DNA of 64,000 nucleotides, from positions 4,847,501 through 4,911,500 of the forward strand of contig CM034402.1 in assembly GCA_019925095.2 (NCBI GenBank). The letters run 5' to 3'. A program made the translations under genes and the position numbers. Under the pieces are notes generated by a model, which did no database searches, was not told where the DNA came from, and was given only the letters and a program-made list of their open reading frames with translations. The first letter of the stretch is position 1. Each line of letters starts with the position of its first letter. Of the stretch, positions 20,340-32,740 are shown piece by piece. This stretch comes from Dendrolimus kikuchii (Eukaryota > Arthropoda > Insecta > Lepidoptera > Lasiocampidae).

Positions 20340-21150
20340 GTATCTATTACGCGCTGCCGATCCTTTTTTTTTAACGAGGAAAAACCCGATTGAGGTCCAT
20401 CAGCCGCGCATAGAGGGGGCTCAACACCCCTAGGGGAAAATCGCGACCGGTGTGTGGGATTCGTCGCTAGGTTGGGGTGGCACCTCTAGCCAAAACTAAA
20501 GTTGCTATTGCCACACCACGGTTGGGGATACCCACTAAAACCCTTCAGTATTCCGTCTCTCGCCTGTGATGCCAGGGCCACGGGTAAGTGGCCTAGCCTC
20601 TCCACTAACCCTGGCAGGCGGTGGCGCATCGGCCTCATCCACTGCCGGGGAACGTTTGTCCCCCGTGAGTGGAGTGAGTGTTCCGCCTCTTCCTTTGCAA
20701 GCATGACACGCTCGCAAAAAGAAGAGACGGGGTCCCATCCGGTAGTGTTCTCGACTATGGCACGAACCACCGCCGGGAGTGAAAGGTCGAATCCGGTACC
20801 GGCGATGAGGTCTCGGCGCTACTTTGTTTAGGCAGAATATACCTGGAGGATGTGCAGCGCCGTTCCTCATCGCTGGTGTCACAATGATGGCACCCTGACG
20901 TTGGCTTGTAGTCAAGGCGACACAGATACCTTCCGAAGCAATCGTGCTCCGAGAGGACCTGTGTCAGCCAGAACGTCAGGGTGTTGTGTCGTCTATTTAT
21001 CCAATCTTGCAGGACGGGCCTTACCATCTCTATGGTGGTGAGGCCTGCGCTAAGAGGTCTGACGCGCTGCCTGATTCGGTATAACCCGCGCAGCCATACC
21101 TGCTCAGGTAGAAGTATCTGATGGAACGTATTGTATATAGCTTGCATTTA
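20340..21150 (-). pseudogene. R1-type LINE ORF2 C-terminus and 3' UTR
   Basis: On the minus strand, codons from 21147 give a basic segment, then LTFWLTQVLSEHDCFGRYLC (residues 57-76) and a CHHC cluster (residues 86-89). These are the conserved approach to the C-terminal zinc-binding motif of R1-clade polyproteins. After a frame change near 20860-20780, another frame carries VRAIVENTTGWDPVSSFCE, matching the usual end of the family, followed by a GC-rich 3' UTR. RT and endonuclease domains are missing. The copy is GC-rich against AT-rich surroundings. A related UTR lies at 22685-22915. Confidence 0.75.
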
Positions 21151-21251
21151 AGGCGGTCACATACGCTTCCGTTCGCCGAACAGATGTACGTCAGCAACCA
21201 GATGGGTAGCGTTTTATATAACGTTTATTCGCATACGGTATTTAATGTTTT

Positions 21252-21528
21252 ATCCGTGCAAGAATGGAGAAAGAATACAATTTCCCTGCGGCCGGGTGGC
21301 CTGTCCTAAGAAGCCAGGTAGTAGGATCTGGATAGCTAGCACCCCTGGTCAAGAGTATGCCGCCGAAACAACATTAAATTGTGTTTTGGGATTAGTGGCC
21401 AGGTTCCAGCCTCCATTTAGAGCAGCAGCACATTGGTAGCAACTAGGTTGTTACGAATGTCCATAGGCGATGGTAACCGCTTTCCATGTCGGGTCATATG
21501 CCTCTGTGCTAAACTCATGCAATAAAAA
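21252..21528 (+). repeat. Family A copy, nearly full length
   Basis: It starts ATCCGTGCAAGAATGGAG and ends GCAATAAAAAA. A deletion removes part of the CGACAAAACAACCCACAGCC region, and many substitutions suggest an older insertion. Confidence 0.8.
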
Positions 21529-22684
21529 AGCGTATAATATAAAACTGAATAGATCTATTCGTATACACTCTCCTACGTACTCTAACGACAAACCTCCTTA
21601 GTCGTCATATATATTAAGATATATAATGTTTTTAAATAAAATCGTAGAACGCCTCCCAAAATAAGAGAGGACAGAATTATATCGCGAGCAGTATACACAT
21701 ATATGTAAAAGTGTCTCTTCGTTGCTAATATAAACTTATACTCAGAACCAGTCTCTTATTGAAGATCTCGGTCAGCTCTGTAACCGCTGGCCGTTACAAT
21801 TCTTGCGCAGTAATACCTACATAAGAAGACCTCTGGTGGACCGTAGCATGTATGGCCGCCTTTAATTTGCCGATTTAATTATTAATTGAGCAACGCTAAC
21901 GCATTGCTCCAAAAATATATCCACACAAATTCTTCAATGTATCCCTGAGGAAATGTTCTCATGGAATTCCAAGCGAATAACCTGAAGCACTGCAATAACT
22001 TTAATGTCTAGTCGTATAGCCAAAAACGTACATTGTAAACTGAGGACTGAGTTCAAATGTTGAATTTAAATTACTGTGTTAATTTGCTCGTATTCGTTAT
22101 AGCATCTTGATGGTTGTTTTTTTTGTAAACAACTCCGTTGTAAATAAATTAAATGTTTCAGTGAGTTTAATTAAAACACTGAAATGAGGTCCTTTGATGC
22201 TTAATTTAATTTATACTTGTGTGCAGAATGGAGGATGAGATGCACATAAATTAATTCATATTTTAATTAATGATAATTTTGCACCATTAATATTTCACAC
22301 CACAAACTTTATTCGTATAATTAATGTAATATTTTATGGTGTGACAGCATGAAGTATTATAACTACATGAATATTATTTTCATAACTCATACAATTTATT
22401 TTTCTAGTGACAGCATAAATATGACTGATATGTTTAGGGTTTCGTGGCGATTTTGGTTAAATCGGTATACTGGCAACACTATCAGTCTTTTCGCCCGTGT
22501 ACCTACATATGTGTTACCAGATTAATATTCCTTAAAAACGATTTGATCTATATGCATATGTACTAAACAAATTCTATGAACCGCTACGCAATGGTTTAAG
22601 CAAATTTGCGAATATTAAAGATATATGGGTGACCCCGATATGTTTAATTGAGGAATGATTTTTTTAGAGTGTACATACATACAC
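21529..22684. other. Unassigned; possible LTR-like end near 21800
   Basis: The stretch around 21640-21800 (AATAAAATCG, later TCGGTCAGCTCTG and GCCGTTACA) has the look of an LTR promoter and terminator region. No second copy or target duplication is visible. A small inverted repeat TTTCAGTG / CACTGAAA lies near 22157-22186. Otherwise nothing recognised. Confidence 0.25.
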
Positions 22685-22915
22685 ATATAGTCCCGCCTTT
22701 TAGGGAAATCCGTTTGCCGCAAAGGCCGCGCGAGGGAGAAAAGTCGCGGCCCGTGTGTGGGATTCGCCAGATCGGGGTGGCACTCCTCACGTGAAGTGCG
22801 ATTGCCACTCCGCGGTTAGGCATACCCAATTAAACCTCTGTCAGATCCTCGAACGTCCCTTGTCCGGGCTGTGGGTTTGCTCGCGCATTCACCTCCGGCC
22901 TGGACGGAACATATT
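22685..22915 (-). repeat. R1-type LINE 3' UTR, second copy
   Basis: The blocks GTGTGTGGGATTCGCCAG, GGGGTGGCACTCCT and GCGATTGCCACTCCGCGGTT are collinear with 20420-20540. The coding part is absent. GC-rich relative to its flanks. Confidence 0.6.
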
Positions 22916-24113
22916 GTCACGCCTGTTTTAAATTGGGATAGGCAGGGACGATCGATCTCCACTTGCTACGATCTTAACAAACACTTTCTAGTGTAGTAGA
23001 ACACTTACCAGCCAATAGATGTCGCTGTGCAATAATTGAGGTCACAAACGATTCATGTACACGTACACTCGTACAAAGAATATATACAAATTTCCAATTA
23101 TGATAGATGGGCCTAGGCCTGCGAAGAACAACAAGGGCCTCGCTGGAACATTTTCCTTTGAGACGGAGCGACGGAGGAGCATTCCATCTCGCTCCGCCAC
23201 CCTATACGGGGCCATCCTTCACCAGTATACATAGATGTGTGAAATACTGTTATTTAGATCTTATAAATCATACATGTGGTTCTTGATGACTTTTTTAATT
23301 ACCTCAAAAAAAAAGTTAGTTCTCAATTCATCGTGATATTTTTTTTAATTTAAGTCAATAAATAGGTAGGGAGATATTTGCTTTCAAAATCATAAGAGGT
23401 ATCCCGTCTAGCGATTGATTTATATAGTAAAAAATTATATAAACAAGCAAGCTGCTAAAACTTACAAAATACTTTCAAGTCTAGATGTTTGACCACAATC
23501 CGTTCAGTAGGTAGGTACTTATGATATAAACTAAAAATTTAACCTTTACTATATAGACGAATGCTTTATTGTGCGGTGTAAAAAAATAAATATTCAGAAA
23601 CAATCGTAGGGTCATTCACCCTTTTTTTGATCACGTTATAATACACAAGACATTAATGGATAAAGAATAAATTCTTCAGTTTATGACACTGTTAAGTTTT
23701 TACGAGTTCCCATGGCAGTATTACTACGAATGCATAATATATGACAGTGAGATGTCATTTGATCTTATACTAGAGAATGTAAGCAAAATTATGATAAAAA
23801 ACGATAAATCTTTAAAAGGTGATATAATAATAATAGCCAATAAACAAAGTCTCCCTTACAGGCCTCAGGCCTGCAATGATTTTTCTTGTTTCTTTTCACC
23901 TTCAGTTCGTACAATCATTTGGGTTTGGAACAATGTTTTTCCCTTCTATATCCCTCTATTCTGTTATACGTTCTTTATCACACCAGAAATCGTACAATCC
24001 ATCTGTTTATTATTTAATGTAGAGACATGGTTTTCAAGTCATGGTACCGCCATCTCTTGTTCATACCTCAATACACATTCTTGATACATACATAATCGTT
24101 GTCTTTTGTTGTT
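22916..24113. other. Unassigned sequence
   Basis: A GC-rich block of ~130 bp at 23105-23230 (GGAGCGACGGAGGAGC and similar) stands out but has no match in the window. The longest non-TE open frame of the area (23683-24084) shows no motif and skewed low-complexity composition. I do not call a gene. Confidence 0.25.
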
Positions 24114-24173
24114 GGAGACAGAGATAGATATAAATACATACTAATATATGTATTTATTTCTATCTCTGTCTCC
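24114..24173. repeat. 27-bp inverted repeat with 6-base loop
   Basis: Arms 24114-24140 and 24147-24173 match over 27 bases with a single mismatch, around CTAATA. The arm begins GGAGACAGAGATAGATATAA. The stem is the length of a microRNA precursor arm. No second copy in the window. Confidence 0.85.
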
Positions 24174-24859
24174 CCAATTTTTCCTTGCTGCATGGAAGAT
24201 GTTGCCATTTTGTCGTCGGATTTTTTTGCGGTGTTAAAAAAGACAGTCCTGTGAGAAATAATAATAATTTTTGGCAAGTGTAGTGAGTTATTGAAACAAA
24301 CTAAATGGTGCCTGCCATGAAAAGTGATTACTATTGATTGAGATAGTTTCAATTTCCGTGCATGATATCGACTCTGAAGCCATGGAGGACATTCTTACTC
24401 GGCGAGGGTTTAGGTTAGTCTATCTAAATATTGTATTTATTTATTGTTATTCGACAGTTACACAGCAACTGAAGGCAACAAAATTATACTATGTATCGGT
24501 TTCATGTGTACGTACGGATTGTCCAGATTTTTTTTGTAATATATACCATTTCAAGCCATACTTTGATTTAGTAAAAAATACTGACTAAGTACTACATAAT
24601 ATTTATTTTATTAAACTATATAAAATTTTAGAAAGAAAGAATTGTTTTATTTAGGACAAATAAACACATGAATAATATTGAAAAAATAAAATAAAGGAAA
24701 CAATATAAGTCCTAAAATTGGACCCGGACTCAGCGTAATGCTAGTCGCTAAGATTAGCGCTATTATTCCGCCTGGGACCAGCAGGTGGAGTCACGGAGGA
24801 CAATACAACACAAATAATATAAAATCGATTTTATTAAATAATTATAAGAAGCTTTATAT
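24174..24859. other. Unassigned sequence
   Basis: A GC-richer block at 24720-24805 may be repeat debris. No coding motif recognised. Confidence 0.25.
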
Positions 24860-25248
24860 TGTTATGAGTTGCGGGAATCGAATTAAAATGCCGTTAGAAT
24901 TATTATAGAGTTTATTAGAACTATAGAAACACGTATAACGTATAAGTCCGTCACTAAATAGATTACCGAATGTACACAAGTCTTGCTTCGCTCGTGGTTA
25001 TCGCTCGACTGCCTCGTCAATCAATCGAGGCATTGCTTTATACTGCAGAGATGCAGTATATCTGCCCAGCCGCGTAAACCGAATTTTCTAGATCAGTTTG
25101 TACTTTAAATCCGACACACCTGGCTAATCGCTGGTATAAAAGATTACAATACTATGCTATATAAAATGGCCAAATGCCGAAAGGTGATAAAATGTGTCTA
25201 CAGGTATGCAGGTGTGAATTTGTCTTTGTTGGCCTCTAGGTCGTAACA
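24860..25248 (+). mobile_element. Solo LTR (family L), 389 bp, with ATAT duplication
   Basis: It starts TGTTATGAG and ends CGTAACA, flanked by ATAT at 24856-24859 and 25249-25252. Collinear with 1412-1805 and 7350-7848, with its own set of internal deletions. No internal element sequence remains. Confidence 0.82.
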
Positions 25249-25689
25249 ATATATGGAAACCTAAAAAGCCTATATTAAGTATTAATCTTCGCCGGCAGTG
25301 GAATCTAGGCTTCAAGTTCAAGATAGGAACCTCGCACTGCGTGTCGTACAGATCTGAGATTATTGACGTTAAAATCAAAACGAAAATCTCATACTTTCCA
25401 ATGGCATCGTATCAAGTTATTCAAAAAATTCAAAACCAGCCCTGCGACTAACGGAACTTTAAAAACACGCCGCCCATAAAAGGCCTACGAAGTTCATTAT
25501 TGACGGGAGCTTTGTAAAAAAATTCAAAACGTCCGTCCTTTCCAGCCGCGTTGAATAAAAATGCAAATGCCCCTTTCACAGAGTATCCCTGGAGTTTTTA
25601 TACAAAAAAACTTCTGTAACGTATATAGCACTGGTTTATTTTTATTATTTCTGGAATATAGAAGACAGTCTAATAACGGCTTAACTGCT

Positions 25690-25860
25690 TAAAACTAGTT
25701 ATTGTCACCTATGCAATGAGCTGCTGGCCTAAACAATGCCGGAACACAACTCATGGTTGTTATTGCGAAATACTTTAATCCAGAGGTGGTAGCCAGCCAG
25801 ATGAGCAAATACCCTACCTCTTGGATGTAGGTAGTTTTGTCGCCTCATACGACAATGTGT
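25690..25860 (-). repeat. Degenerate family A fragment
   Basis: Recognisable by AATGCCGGAACACAACTCA, GGTGGTAGCCAGCCAG and GTCGCCTCATACGAC, in order. Both ends are lost. Confidence 0.6.
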
Positions 25861-25934
25861 TTTCATACTTCACCGATAGTTTCAGGTGAATATCCTAAAA
25901 ATATTATATAGACTTATACCTGTTTCTGAGGGGA

Positions 25935-26120
25935 ATAAATAAATGTCTAGACATGCCGCTTTTGCTAGGTCTCGGTAGAAGAGATGACCCAAGAAGTGTT
26001 GGCTTGACATCGTGAAAGACAGCGTGAACTGTTGAAGAAGAAGTTGAAAATAGACCTCGAGGTCCGAATTAGACTCTCTAAACACGACTCGAATTTAACT
26101 TTCGATGATGATAATAGACG
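25935..26120 (+). pseudogene. LINE C-terminal fragment with GAT-rich tail
   Basis: It contains AGACATGCCGCTTTTGC, GACCCAAGAAGTGTTGGCTTGAC and a final GATGATGATAATAG tail. It parallels 35225-35545. The coded phrase (R/G-x-R-P-K-K/R-x-W-L-D) is typical of the C-terminus of RTE-like and related LINE polyproteins. Several in-frame stops. Confidence 0.5.
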
Positions 26121-26441
26121 AAATATAACAAGGGATACTTTTACCCAGGAACTTGAGATAGTTTGACATAATACTTATCTAAAATTAACAACGAGCGAGA
26201 CCGCTTAAACCATACCATAATTCTGTCGCATTAGAAAAAAATGTAATAAAGATTTGGCTATGTTAGTATACCTATCTATCCTATCTCCTCTATCCCGTGC
26301 CATCTTATATCTCATATCTCCTATCTCATCCACTCAATACCATCTTTAAGCACGGCAACGCCAAGGCATCGCGTTTAATGTTAGAAACATCTATATGCGA
26401 TGGGAACTTACAATTTAGGTGTCTTCAAATCTCATTTGAAC

Positions 26442-26661
26442 AGGTATTTGCCCGACTGGATGGCTACCATCCTTGATCTAGAGTATGCCGCCATAAAAAC
26501 CTTGAATTGTGTTCCGGCATTAGTAACCAGGTACCAGTTTCCCTTAAAAGAGCAGCAGCGCATTTGTAGCACCTTTGGTGTTGCAAATGTCTATAGGCGA
26601 TGGTAACCACTTTCCATCAAGTGGGCCGTCTTCCTATCTGCTGAACTCCTGCAATAAAAAC
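26442..26661 (+). repeat. Family A copy, 5'-truncated
   Basis: It runs from TTTGCCCGACTGGATGG to CCTGCAATAAAAAC. Close to the young copies over its length. The 5' ~90 bases are missing. Confidence 0.8.
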
Positions 26662-27061
26662 ATGGTATCTTCTTGGTAAGTGTCCTCCATCTTAGACTGC
26701 ATTTACATTTCACATCAGGTGCTAACGCAGTCAAACGCGAACCTATAATATAAAGAAATTGAGTTTTCCCCGCGTCTGCGCCGCGTGATAAGCTCCGGGT
26801 AGTAGTTTTATGTTACGTACATAAAAAAATAATTAGGTGTTTTATATATATAACTATACTTTGAATACTTTAGTTTCTTGTTGAATTAACTACAATTAGA
26901 AAAAAACTAAGTCAATATTGCGTAGACAACTGCAAAGAAAAACATAAAAAAGGCGTAACAAACCTGATTTGAAGTACCTAATGCGTAATGAATGTGGGCA
27001 ATCTGACATCGTATTTGTTACTGAATTACAGCGATGGTTGTCTACATTGCAATTGCAGCGC

Positions 27062-27495
27062 CATCTATTTAGCTAATCTATCTATTTTATGGAAACCACA
27101 TCTTTTGACGGGATAAAAAGTATCCTAAGTATCCATTCGGGATATAACCCAGCTCTGTGTCGAGTTTCATTCATATACATTCAAGTAGATTTCAAAAAGG
27201 TTGCGATCGCAGCGCCATCTTCTTCGATATTGTTATCTATCCCGCGGAAACGGCGTAATTTATCAGGATAAAAAGTATCCTAAGTTACGCCCCGGGATAT
27301 GACGTAACTCTGTATCGAGTTTCATTTATATCCGTTCAGTAATTTTCACATTATGCTCTAACAGATAGATAGACAGACAGATAAAAAAATGAATTTTTGG
27401 AATGTCCTGGTCCGAATTGGCCCCCCTGATTTTTTTCACATTTTCATACGCAATGTGCAAACTGGAACCATTCACAGAATAATTATAGTATAGAT
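27062..27495 (+). repeat. Repeat F with an internal duplication
   Basis: Blocks: GGATAAAAAGTATCCTAAGT, GGGATATAACCCAGCTCTGT, TCGAGTTTCATTCATAT and CTCTAACAGATAGATAGACAGACAG. The first three recur about 165 bases later in the same copy. Relatives are at 47740-48245, 51190-51610 and more loosely 58590-58790. Coding content none. Confidence 0.6.
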
Positions 27496-27601
27496 AAACA
27501 CTACGTCTATCTACGCTTTAAATTCCCGCCACAATTATATAAAGAAAAATGTTTTGTTATTGTCTCTGGCAACTTTTTTTTCTTCTAATACCTTTTAATA
27601 A

Positions 27602-27845
27602 TAATAATCGGCAGACAAACACACACATTGTATATCCCCAAATTAAGCAAGTTACGCTTGTGTTATGGGTAATATACAACGGACTACTCTGGGGCCAATC
27701 CCAGACACCCAGACCATAGTAAATAACGGAGAAAATACGTTTCCGAAATTTACTATACCAGGAATCGAACCCGGAGCCTCTGCGTTAAAGTGAGCTACGC
27801 CGGCAAAGGCTTAGCCCGCTCAACCACAGAGGCCGTCGGCATTTA
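27602..27845 (-). repeat. S2 tRNA-derived SINE, near full length
   Basis: On the minus strand it begins GGCCTCTGTGGTTGAGCGGG, a good A box (TGGTTGAGCGGG). An exact B box GGTTCGATTCC follows near 27770. A conserved body ends with a TTATTATTATT tail. It is expected to be a pol III-type retroposon. The head also has a tRNA-like size and spacing. Confidence 0.8.
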
Positions 27846-27959
27846 CATGCTTGATTGCTTTCCTTTCACAACATTGGTGAAAAAGCGATTTTCTTGAAAT
27901 TTAGAAAACAGAAAAAGTAAAGAAGAAATGGGAAATAATAATTATTATTCGCTTTTATG

Positions 27960-28000
27960 TAAACCAGCAGACGGTCCACCTGATGGTAAGTGCCTACCTG
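27960..28000 (-). repeat. Short LINE/SINE tail fragment
   Basis: CCAGCAGACGGTCCACCTG and following bases match the 3' tail of family A and related LINE ends. Only ~40 bases. Confidence 0.4.
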
Positions 28001-28884
28001 ATCTGGACATGATTATTAACTTCATTTTTAAGAGTCTCCGGTATTGTAACGATCTGCAATACCGCAGAAAAGAGTTTATTTATTTATTTGGTTCGTTTAC
28101 CGTAACTACACGATAGCATGGTAAGAGACAAATTAAAAGTACAATACTAAAATTAGTGTATAACCTATTGCACAGGTTAGATTCAAAATAATAAGGACAA
28201 ACAAATTTAGACATACAGTCTTTTGAATTGTAAAAAGAACGCAATAAACGTAATTAAATATTCTAATTTTTCTTCTTTCAATAAAACTAATAAAATAAAA
28301 ATCCAAAGGAGAGTATAGCATTTAATAGACTCCGTAACAACGTCAGTTGGGTCGTCTGTTTATGTACCCGTTTCCGACAGTTAAAACAGAAAGAAAACAT
28401 ATTTCGTAACGTAGCTGTCTGTACTAAGAGGCGTGTAGTTCACAATTTTGCATCACAAAAGGTGACAGTGAGTCCCAATTTATTTTCAACTAAACTCTGA
28501 AACTAACTTCAACCTTTCGGGGCTCACAGTTTTGCATATTTTCACTTTAATGAAACTCGTCCTGAAGTTATATAACGTATGTAAATACATTAATATTTAT
28601 GGTTTATTATATTGCTTCTGTGGTCCTGGGTGTTCGTTTAAAGCGGTTTTTCCTTTGTACCGATTTGGGTTTATAATTAACTTGGAAATTTGATATTAGC
28701 ATACCAGTATCAACGGGAGTTCATAGAAAGTCAAATGCGCTTAATATCATAAGGGTAGATGACATGTTTGTTTATATTGACTTATGAAATTCTTCTTTAT
28801 TGTGGCTTTGCATGTTTAGAGGGTTTAAATAGTGTCACTTGTACTTGAATGTTTATATACAGTCTGGAGTACTTGCTGCTCATA
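28001..28884. other. Unassigned AT-rich sequence
   Basis: No repeat family or coding motif recognised. Confidence 0.3.
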
Positions 28885-29072
28885 TCTATGGACTGGGACA
28901 CCCGCTTACCAGACTGATACCTTGACTCCATCCAGTGTCGCGCCGTTCGCATCGTCAACGATCTCACACTAAAATGCGGTTTAGAACTGTTAAGCCTTCG
29001 GAGAGACTTTGGGCCTCTCTGATTATTCTACCACCTGTACAACGGGGAGTGTTCCAAGGAATTTTTTGATAT
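28885..29072 (+). pseudogene. Jockey/CR1-like LINE reverse transcriptase C-terminal fragment
   Basis: The plus strand reads, with one stop, a segment like LDSIQCRAVRIVND, then ELLSLRRDFG, then FYHLYNGECSKEFF. This order is typical of the region after the RT domain in Jockey/CR1-type LINEs. A shorter parallel copy is at 48285-48435. An A copy starts immediately after, at its T-rich end (29079). Confidence 0.6.
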
Positions 29073-29078
29073 GGTGCC

Positions 29079-29388
29079 TTTTTTTTTTGCAGGAGTTCAG
29101 CAGACTGACAGACGGCCCACTGGATGGAAAGCGGTTACTATCGTCTATGGACATTTGCAACACCAAAGGTGCTACAAATGCGCTGCTGCTCTCTTAAGTG
29201 AGTCTGGAACCTGGTCACTAATGCTGGAACGCAACTCAAAGTTGTTATGGCGGCATGCTATAGACCAGGGGTGGTAGCCATCCAGTCGGGCAAATGCCCC
29301 ACCACCTGGCTGTGGGTTGTTTAGTCGCCTCTTACGACAGGCCGCCCGGCCGCAGGAAATTGTATTCTTTCTCCGTTCCTGCACGGAT
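29079..29388 (-). mobile_element. Full-length family A copy
   Basis: It runs from the T run at 29079 to the ATCCG terminus at 29388. High similarity to the copies at 30182, 31336, 38057 and 57729. No clear target duplication. Confidence 0.85.
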
Positions 29389-29604
29389 AGAAGCCGACGC
29401 CTCACTTTTACAATCGCACCGCTCGCCAGCGACAGGATGTTCATCCTCACTACCTTGAGCTCCCATGCTACGCAACGGTTCTCTAGAAAATTTATCCCAT
29501 GGTCAACAATGATCTGGAGGGAATTTCTCGCCGCGGTTTTTCGTTTGCGCTATGACATGAAGTTTTTTAAAAAAGGCGTCGTAAAACTTCTCAGTAGTCG
29601 GCAA

Positions 29605-29705
29605 AGCGTTAGCGACACCTCTAGTGTTGCAAACGTCTTTAGGTGACAGTAACCGCTTCCATCAGGTGGACCGCCTGACTTTTTGCCTGGTTCAGGCAAC
29701 AAAAA
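29605..29705 (+). repeat. LINE-type 3' tail
   Basis: The segment from TAGTGTTGCAAACGTC to the final CAACAAAAAAA contains the same tail motif as family A (GTAACCGCTTCCATCAGGTGG) but then diverges. It is probably the end of a LINE that shares this tail. Confidence 0.5.
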
Positions 29706-30181
29706 AATTCTTCAAGCTAGGCAGCATTAATGCTGGAATATTGTAACCCTACTACTCCAGCATCAACTAAACAGTGTTTTATTTTTAAGAGGGCTACCTT
29801 GACTTACATACGCATTGTCATATTTTTCATATTCTCCCAATCTCAACAATAACAGCGTTATTCATGTACACATTAGTTAACTAAGCAACTGATTAAGTCT
29901 TAAACATTATTTAAAATTTTCTTATACATTAACAAAAATTTTACATTGCTTCACTAAATACTACTTAACTTTTTTACCCTAGCAACTTTTTGGTAGAATA
30001 TGGGCGGTACGAGCAATCTTCTTATCAAGAATCAAATTAAAAAAAAATCTGTGTTTGTCGGCTGACGCACTATTTACCCGGCACATAAAATAGCGTTATT
30101 TAGAATTCAAGCTAGGTTGACGATCATTGTGATTTTACTTTCTTATTGTTGTAAATATTTCATCATAAGATCCAGACTATA
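29706..30181. other. Unassigned AT-rich sequence
   Basis: Nothing recognised. Confidence 0.3.
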
Positions 30182-30499
30182 TTTTTTATTTTTATTTTTT
30201 CATGAGTTCAGCAGACAGGCAGACGGCCCACTTGATGAAAAGCGGTTACTATCGCCTATGGACATTTGCATCTCCAAAGGTGTCTCAAATGCGCTGCTGC
30301 TCTCTTAAGGGAGACTGGAACCTGGTCACTATTCCCGGAACACGACTCAAAGTTGTTATGGCGGTATACTCTAGACCAGGGGTGGTAGCCATCCTGTCGG
30401 GCAAATGCCCTACCACCTGGCTGTGGGTTGTTTTGTCGCCTCTTACGACAGGCCGCGCGGCCGCAGGAAATTGTATTATTTCTCCGTTCCTGCACGGAT
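30182..30499 (-). mobile_element. Full-length family A copy
   Basis: T-rich end near 30182, ATCCG terminus at 30499. Only scattered substitutions against the 9412 copy. No clear target duplication. Confidence 0.85.
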
Positions 30500-30904
30500 G
30501 AAATTATATATATTTATAAACCTTAGCACTAGAGTGCCTAAATTCGTATATATCTAATAAATCTTGCTCAATAATGTGTAAATTGTCTCCGAAACCAAAA
30601 AAATCCATATTTTGTCTCAATCTTCATAAAATCAAACACCAGCTGTTAAAAGCAACAATGGTTTTGTACGCCATTTTGTATTTAAGAGAGTTAAACAGTG
30701 GGGTGAGGTTGTTTATTTTGACAGCTAGTTTAAACAGCTTATTAAGTCTAAATAGTGTTTATGAATACAATTTTCATTAAATAGCTTTTTAAAGTATTAC
30801 TTAAAAAATAATCAACATTTATGAATAACGCTGTAAATTATTGATTCATATAAATTTGATTCTAAGTTCATATAATTTTTATATATAAAAAATATTTTTA
30901 GATG

Positions 30905-31085
30905 TATAAGTAACACTTTATTGCACACCGAAATATACAATTACAAAAACAAATCACATTTCCAATATTTGCTAGGCAATACAATAGACGGGCTTATCGC
31001 TTAAAGCGATCTCTTCCAGGCAACCTACATTCAACAAATTTCTTTGCAAATCGGTCGATGTAGGTTCAGCAGGAGCATCAAGTAC
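30905..31085 (-). repeat. CR1-like LINE 3' UTR
   Basis: It matches the UTR at 5220-5440 in reverse: CACTTTATTGCACACC, then GCTTATCGCTTAAAGCGATC and CTCTTCCAGGCAACC. Confidence 0.55.
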
Positions 31086-31335
31086 AATTTTGGACATAAT
31101 GCTACAAAAAGAAGAAAATTGGCACAATGTCAATAATATGATAACCGAAATTATGTCCAAAAAGGCTCGTGACGAAATCGAAAGGAAAAAAAATATCCCT
31201 CTCTTCCCCGCTGCAGTGAAGTAATGCCTAACGGTATACCACTGCAGTGCGAGGTATAAAAAAAGGTTCTGCAGGAGAAAAGGGCCATAGATACATAAAT
31301 ACTTAAACTCATTTGTGAATAAATTAATATAAAAG

Positions 31336-31651
31336 TTTTTTTTTTTTTTATTGCATGAGATCAGCAGACAGGCAGACGGCTCACTTGATAGAAAGCGGTT
31401 ACCATCGCCTATGGACATTTGCAACACCAAGTTGCTGCAAACGCGCTGCTGCTCTCTTAAGGGAAACTGGAACCTGGTCACTAATGCCGGAACACAACTC
31501 AAAGTTGTTATGGCGGCATGCTCTAGACCAGGGGTGGTAGCCATCCAGTCGGGCAAATACCCTACCACCTGGCTGTGGGTTGTTTAGTCGCCTCTAACGA
31601 CAGGCCGCCCGGCAGCAGGAAATTGTATTCTTTCTCCGTTCCTGCACGGAT
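31336..31651 (-). mobile_element. Full-length family A copy
   Basis: T run from 31336, ATCCG terminus at 31651. The third A copy in the same orientation within 2.6 kb (29079, 30182, 31336). Confidence 0.85.
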
Positions 31652-32740
31652 AAACTAAAGTTTCCGTCGAAAGCACTTGTACTCCTTTAATTGTAGAGCT
31701 CTGTCTATTATGATCACGGGAAAGCAGCAGGTTAAGCCACATTCTCTCATTCCTAGAGTGATAGATTTAAGTGGCCTTCTGGCATTCTTTGTAAGAGCCA
31801 AATGTCTGACCCTTAGCCCTGGTAGTCTGAATAAAGCATTAAAAATGGACAAAAAAAATAGTAAAATATATATAATAAAAATAAAGTGCAGCACACGCTT
31901 AACTGTTGAATTGCTTGTATTAATTCGAAAAATGTCACGTATAAAAGCGGTTCAGTGGAAAGCGGGCAATTTTGGACGATTTGTTCTCGTCAAAAATTTT
32001 CATTTCATTTATAGGCGAGTGGTTTCCAGAAATTACTGGGGATTTCCCTTTTTGCGGGCTTTTGTAAAATTGCCTACGTCCACTTAAATATATTAAGGGC
32101 ACCGCACATGACACACATTTTGTATGACCTAAAGTGATATAATAATAACGTTCAGTAAAATAACTGTCAGTTTCATTTTTACGTCATTTAAAAATAAAAT
32201 AATTAATTTAAATGTATAGTACAAAAAAAGGGATTTTTTTGACTCGGGAAAATATCATGGCATACTTATTACCAATTGTTAACAGATTGTTCTGCAAACA
32301 CACATAACATTGCAAACATATTATTTCCTTTCACTCAAACTATTAATGTATGTTAATAGAAATTCGACAGACTTGTGACCAATAAATTAAAACCTAAAAT
32401 TGCAGTTTTACCTCCAAAAACTAGTCCATATTATTTGGATAATAATAATAACAGTTCATAAATGTGTTTGGGCCTCCCACTATAGGGGAAAGGACAATAT
32501 ACCAATCACGCTTGACAGGTTTGACACACCGGCTATCTCAATGTGCAGGTTCCACCGCGATGTTTTTTTTTTCACCGTTAGTACGTGGTAATTGTAACAA
32601 TACACATTTTTGAACAGGATTCGAATTCACGCTCTTTGAGTTTGTGACGAGTGCACTAGCCTACCACGGATTGAATAACGCCGTATAATAATTTATTAAT
32701 TGCGTAGTGAATTATGTCATTTAAATCCTGTCCAACAAAG
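31652..32740. other. Unassigned sequence
   Basis: A 136-codon open frame at 31677-32087 has no motif I recognise. The opposite strand is also partly open, and there is no splice-site context. A reversed tRNA-like fragment near 32640-32680 (GTGCACTAGCCTACCACGG) may be SINE debris. Confidence 0.25.

Noticed and set aside
23683..24084. 133-codon plus-strand open frame
   Set aside because: No domain or motif, low-complexity AT-rich codons, no splice or promoter context. Long chance frames occur in AT-rich DNA at this length.
31677..32087. 136-codon plus-strand open frame
   Set aside because: No recognisable motif; the opposite strand is also partly open. Likely chance.
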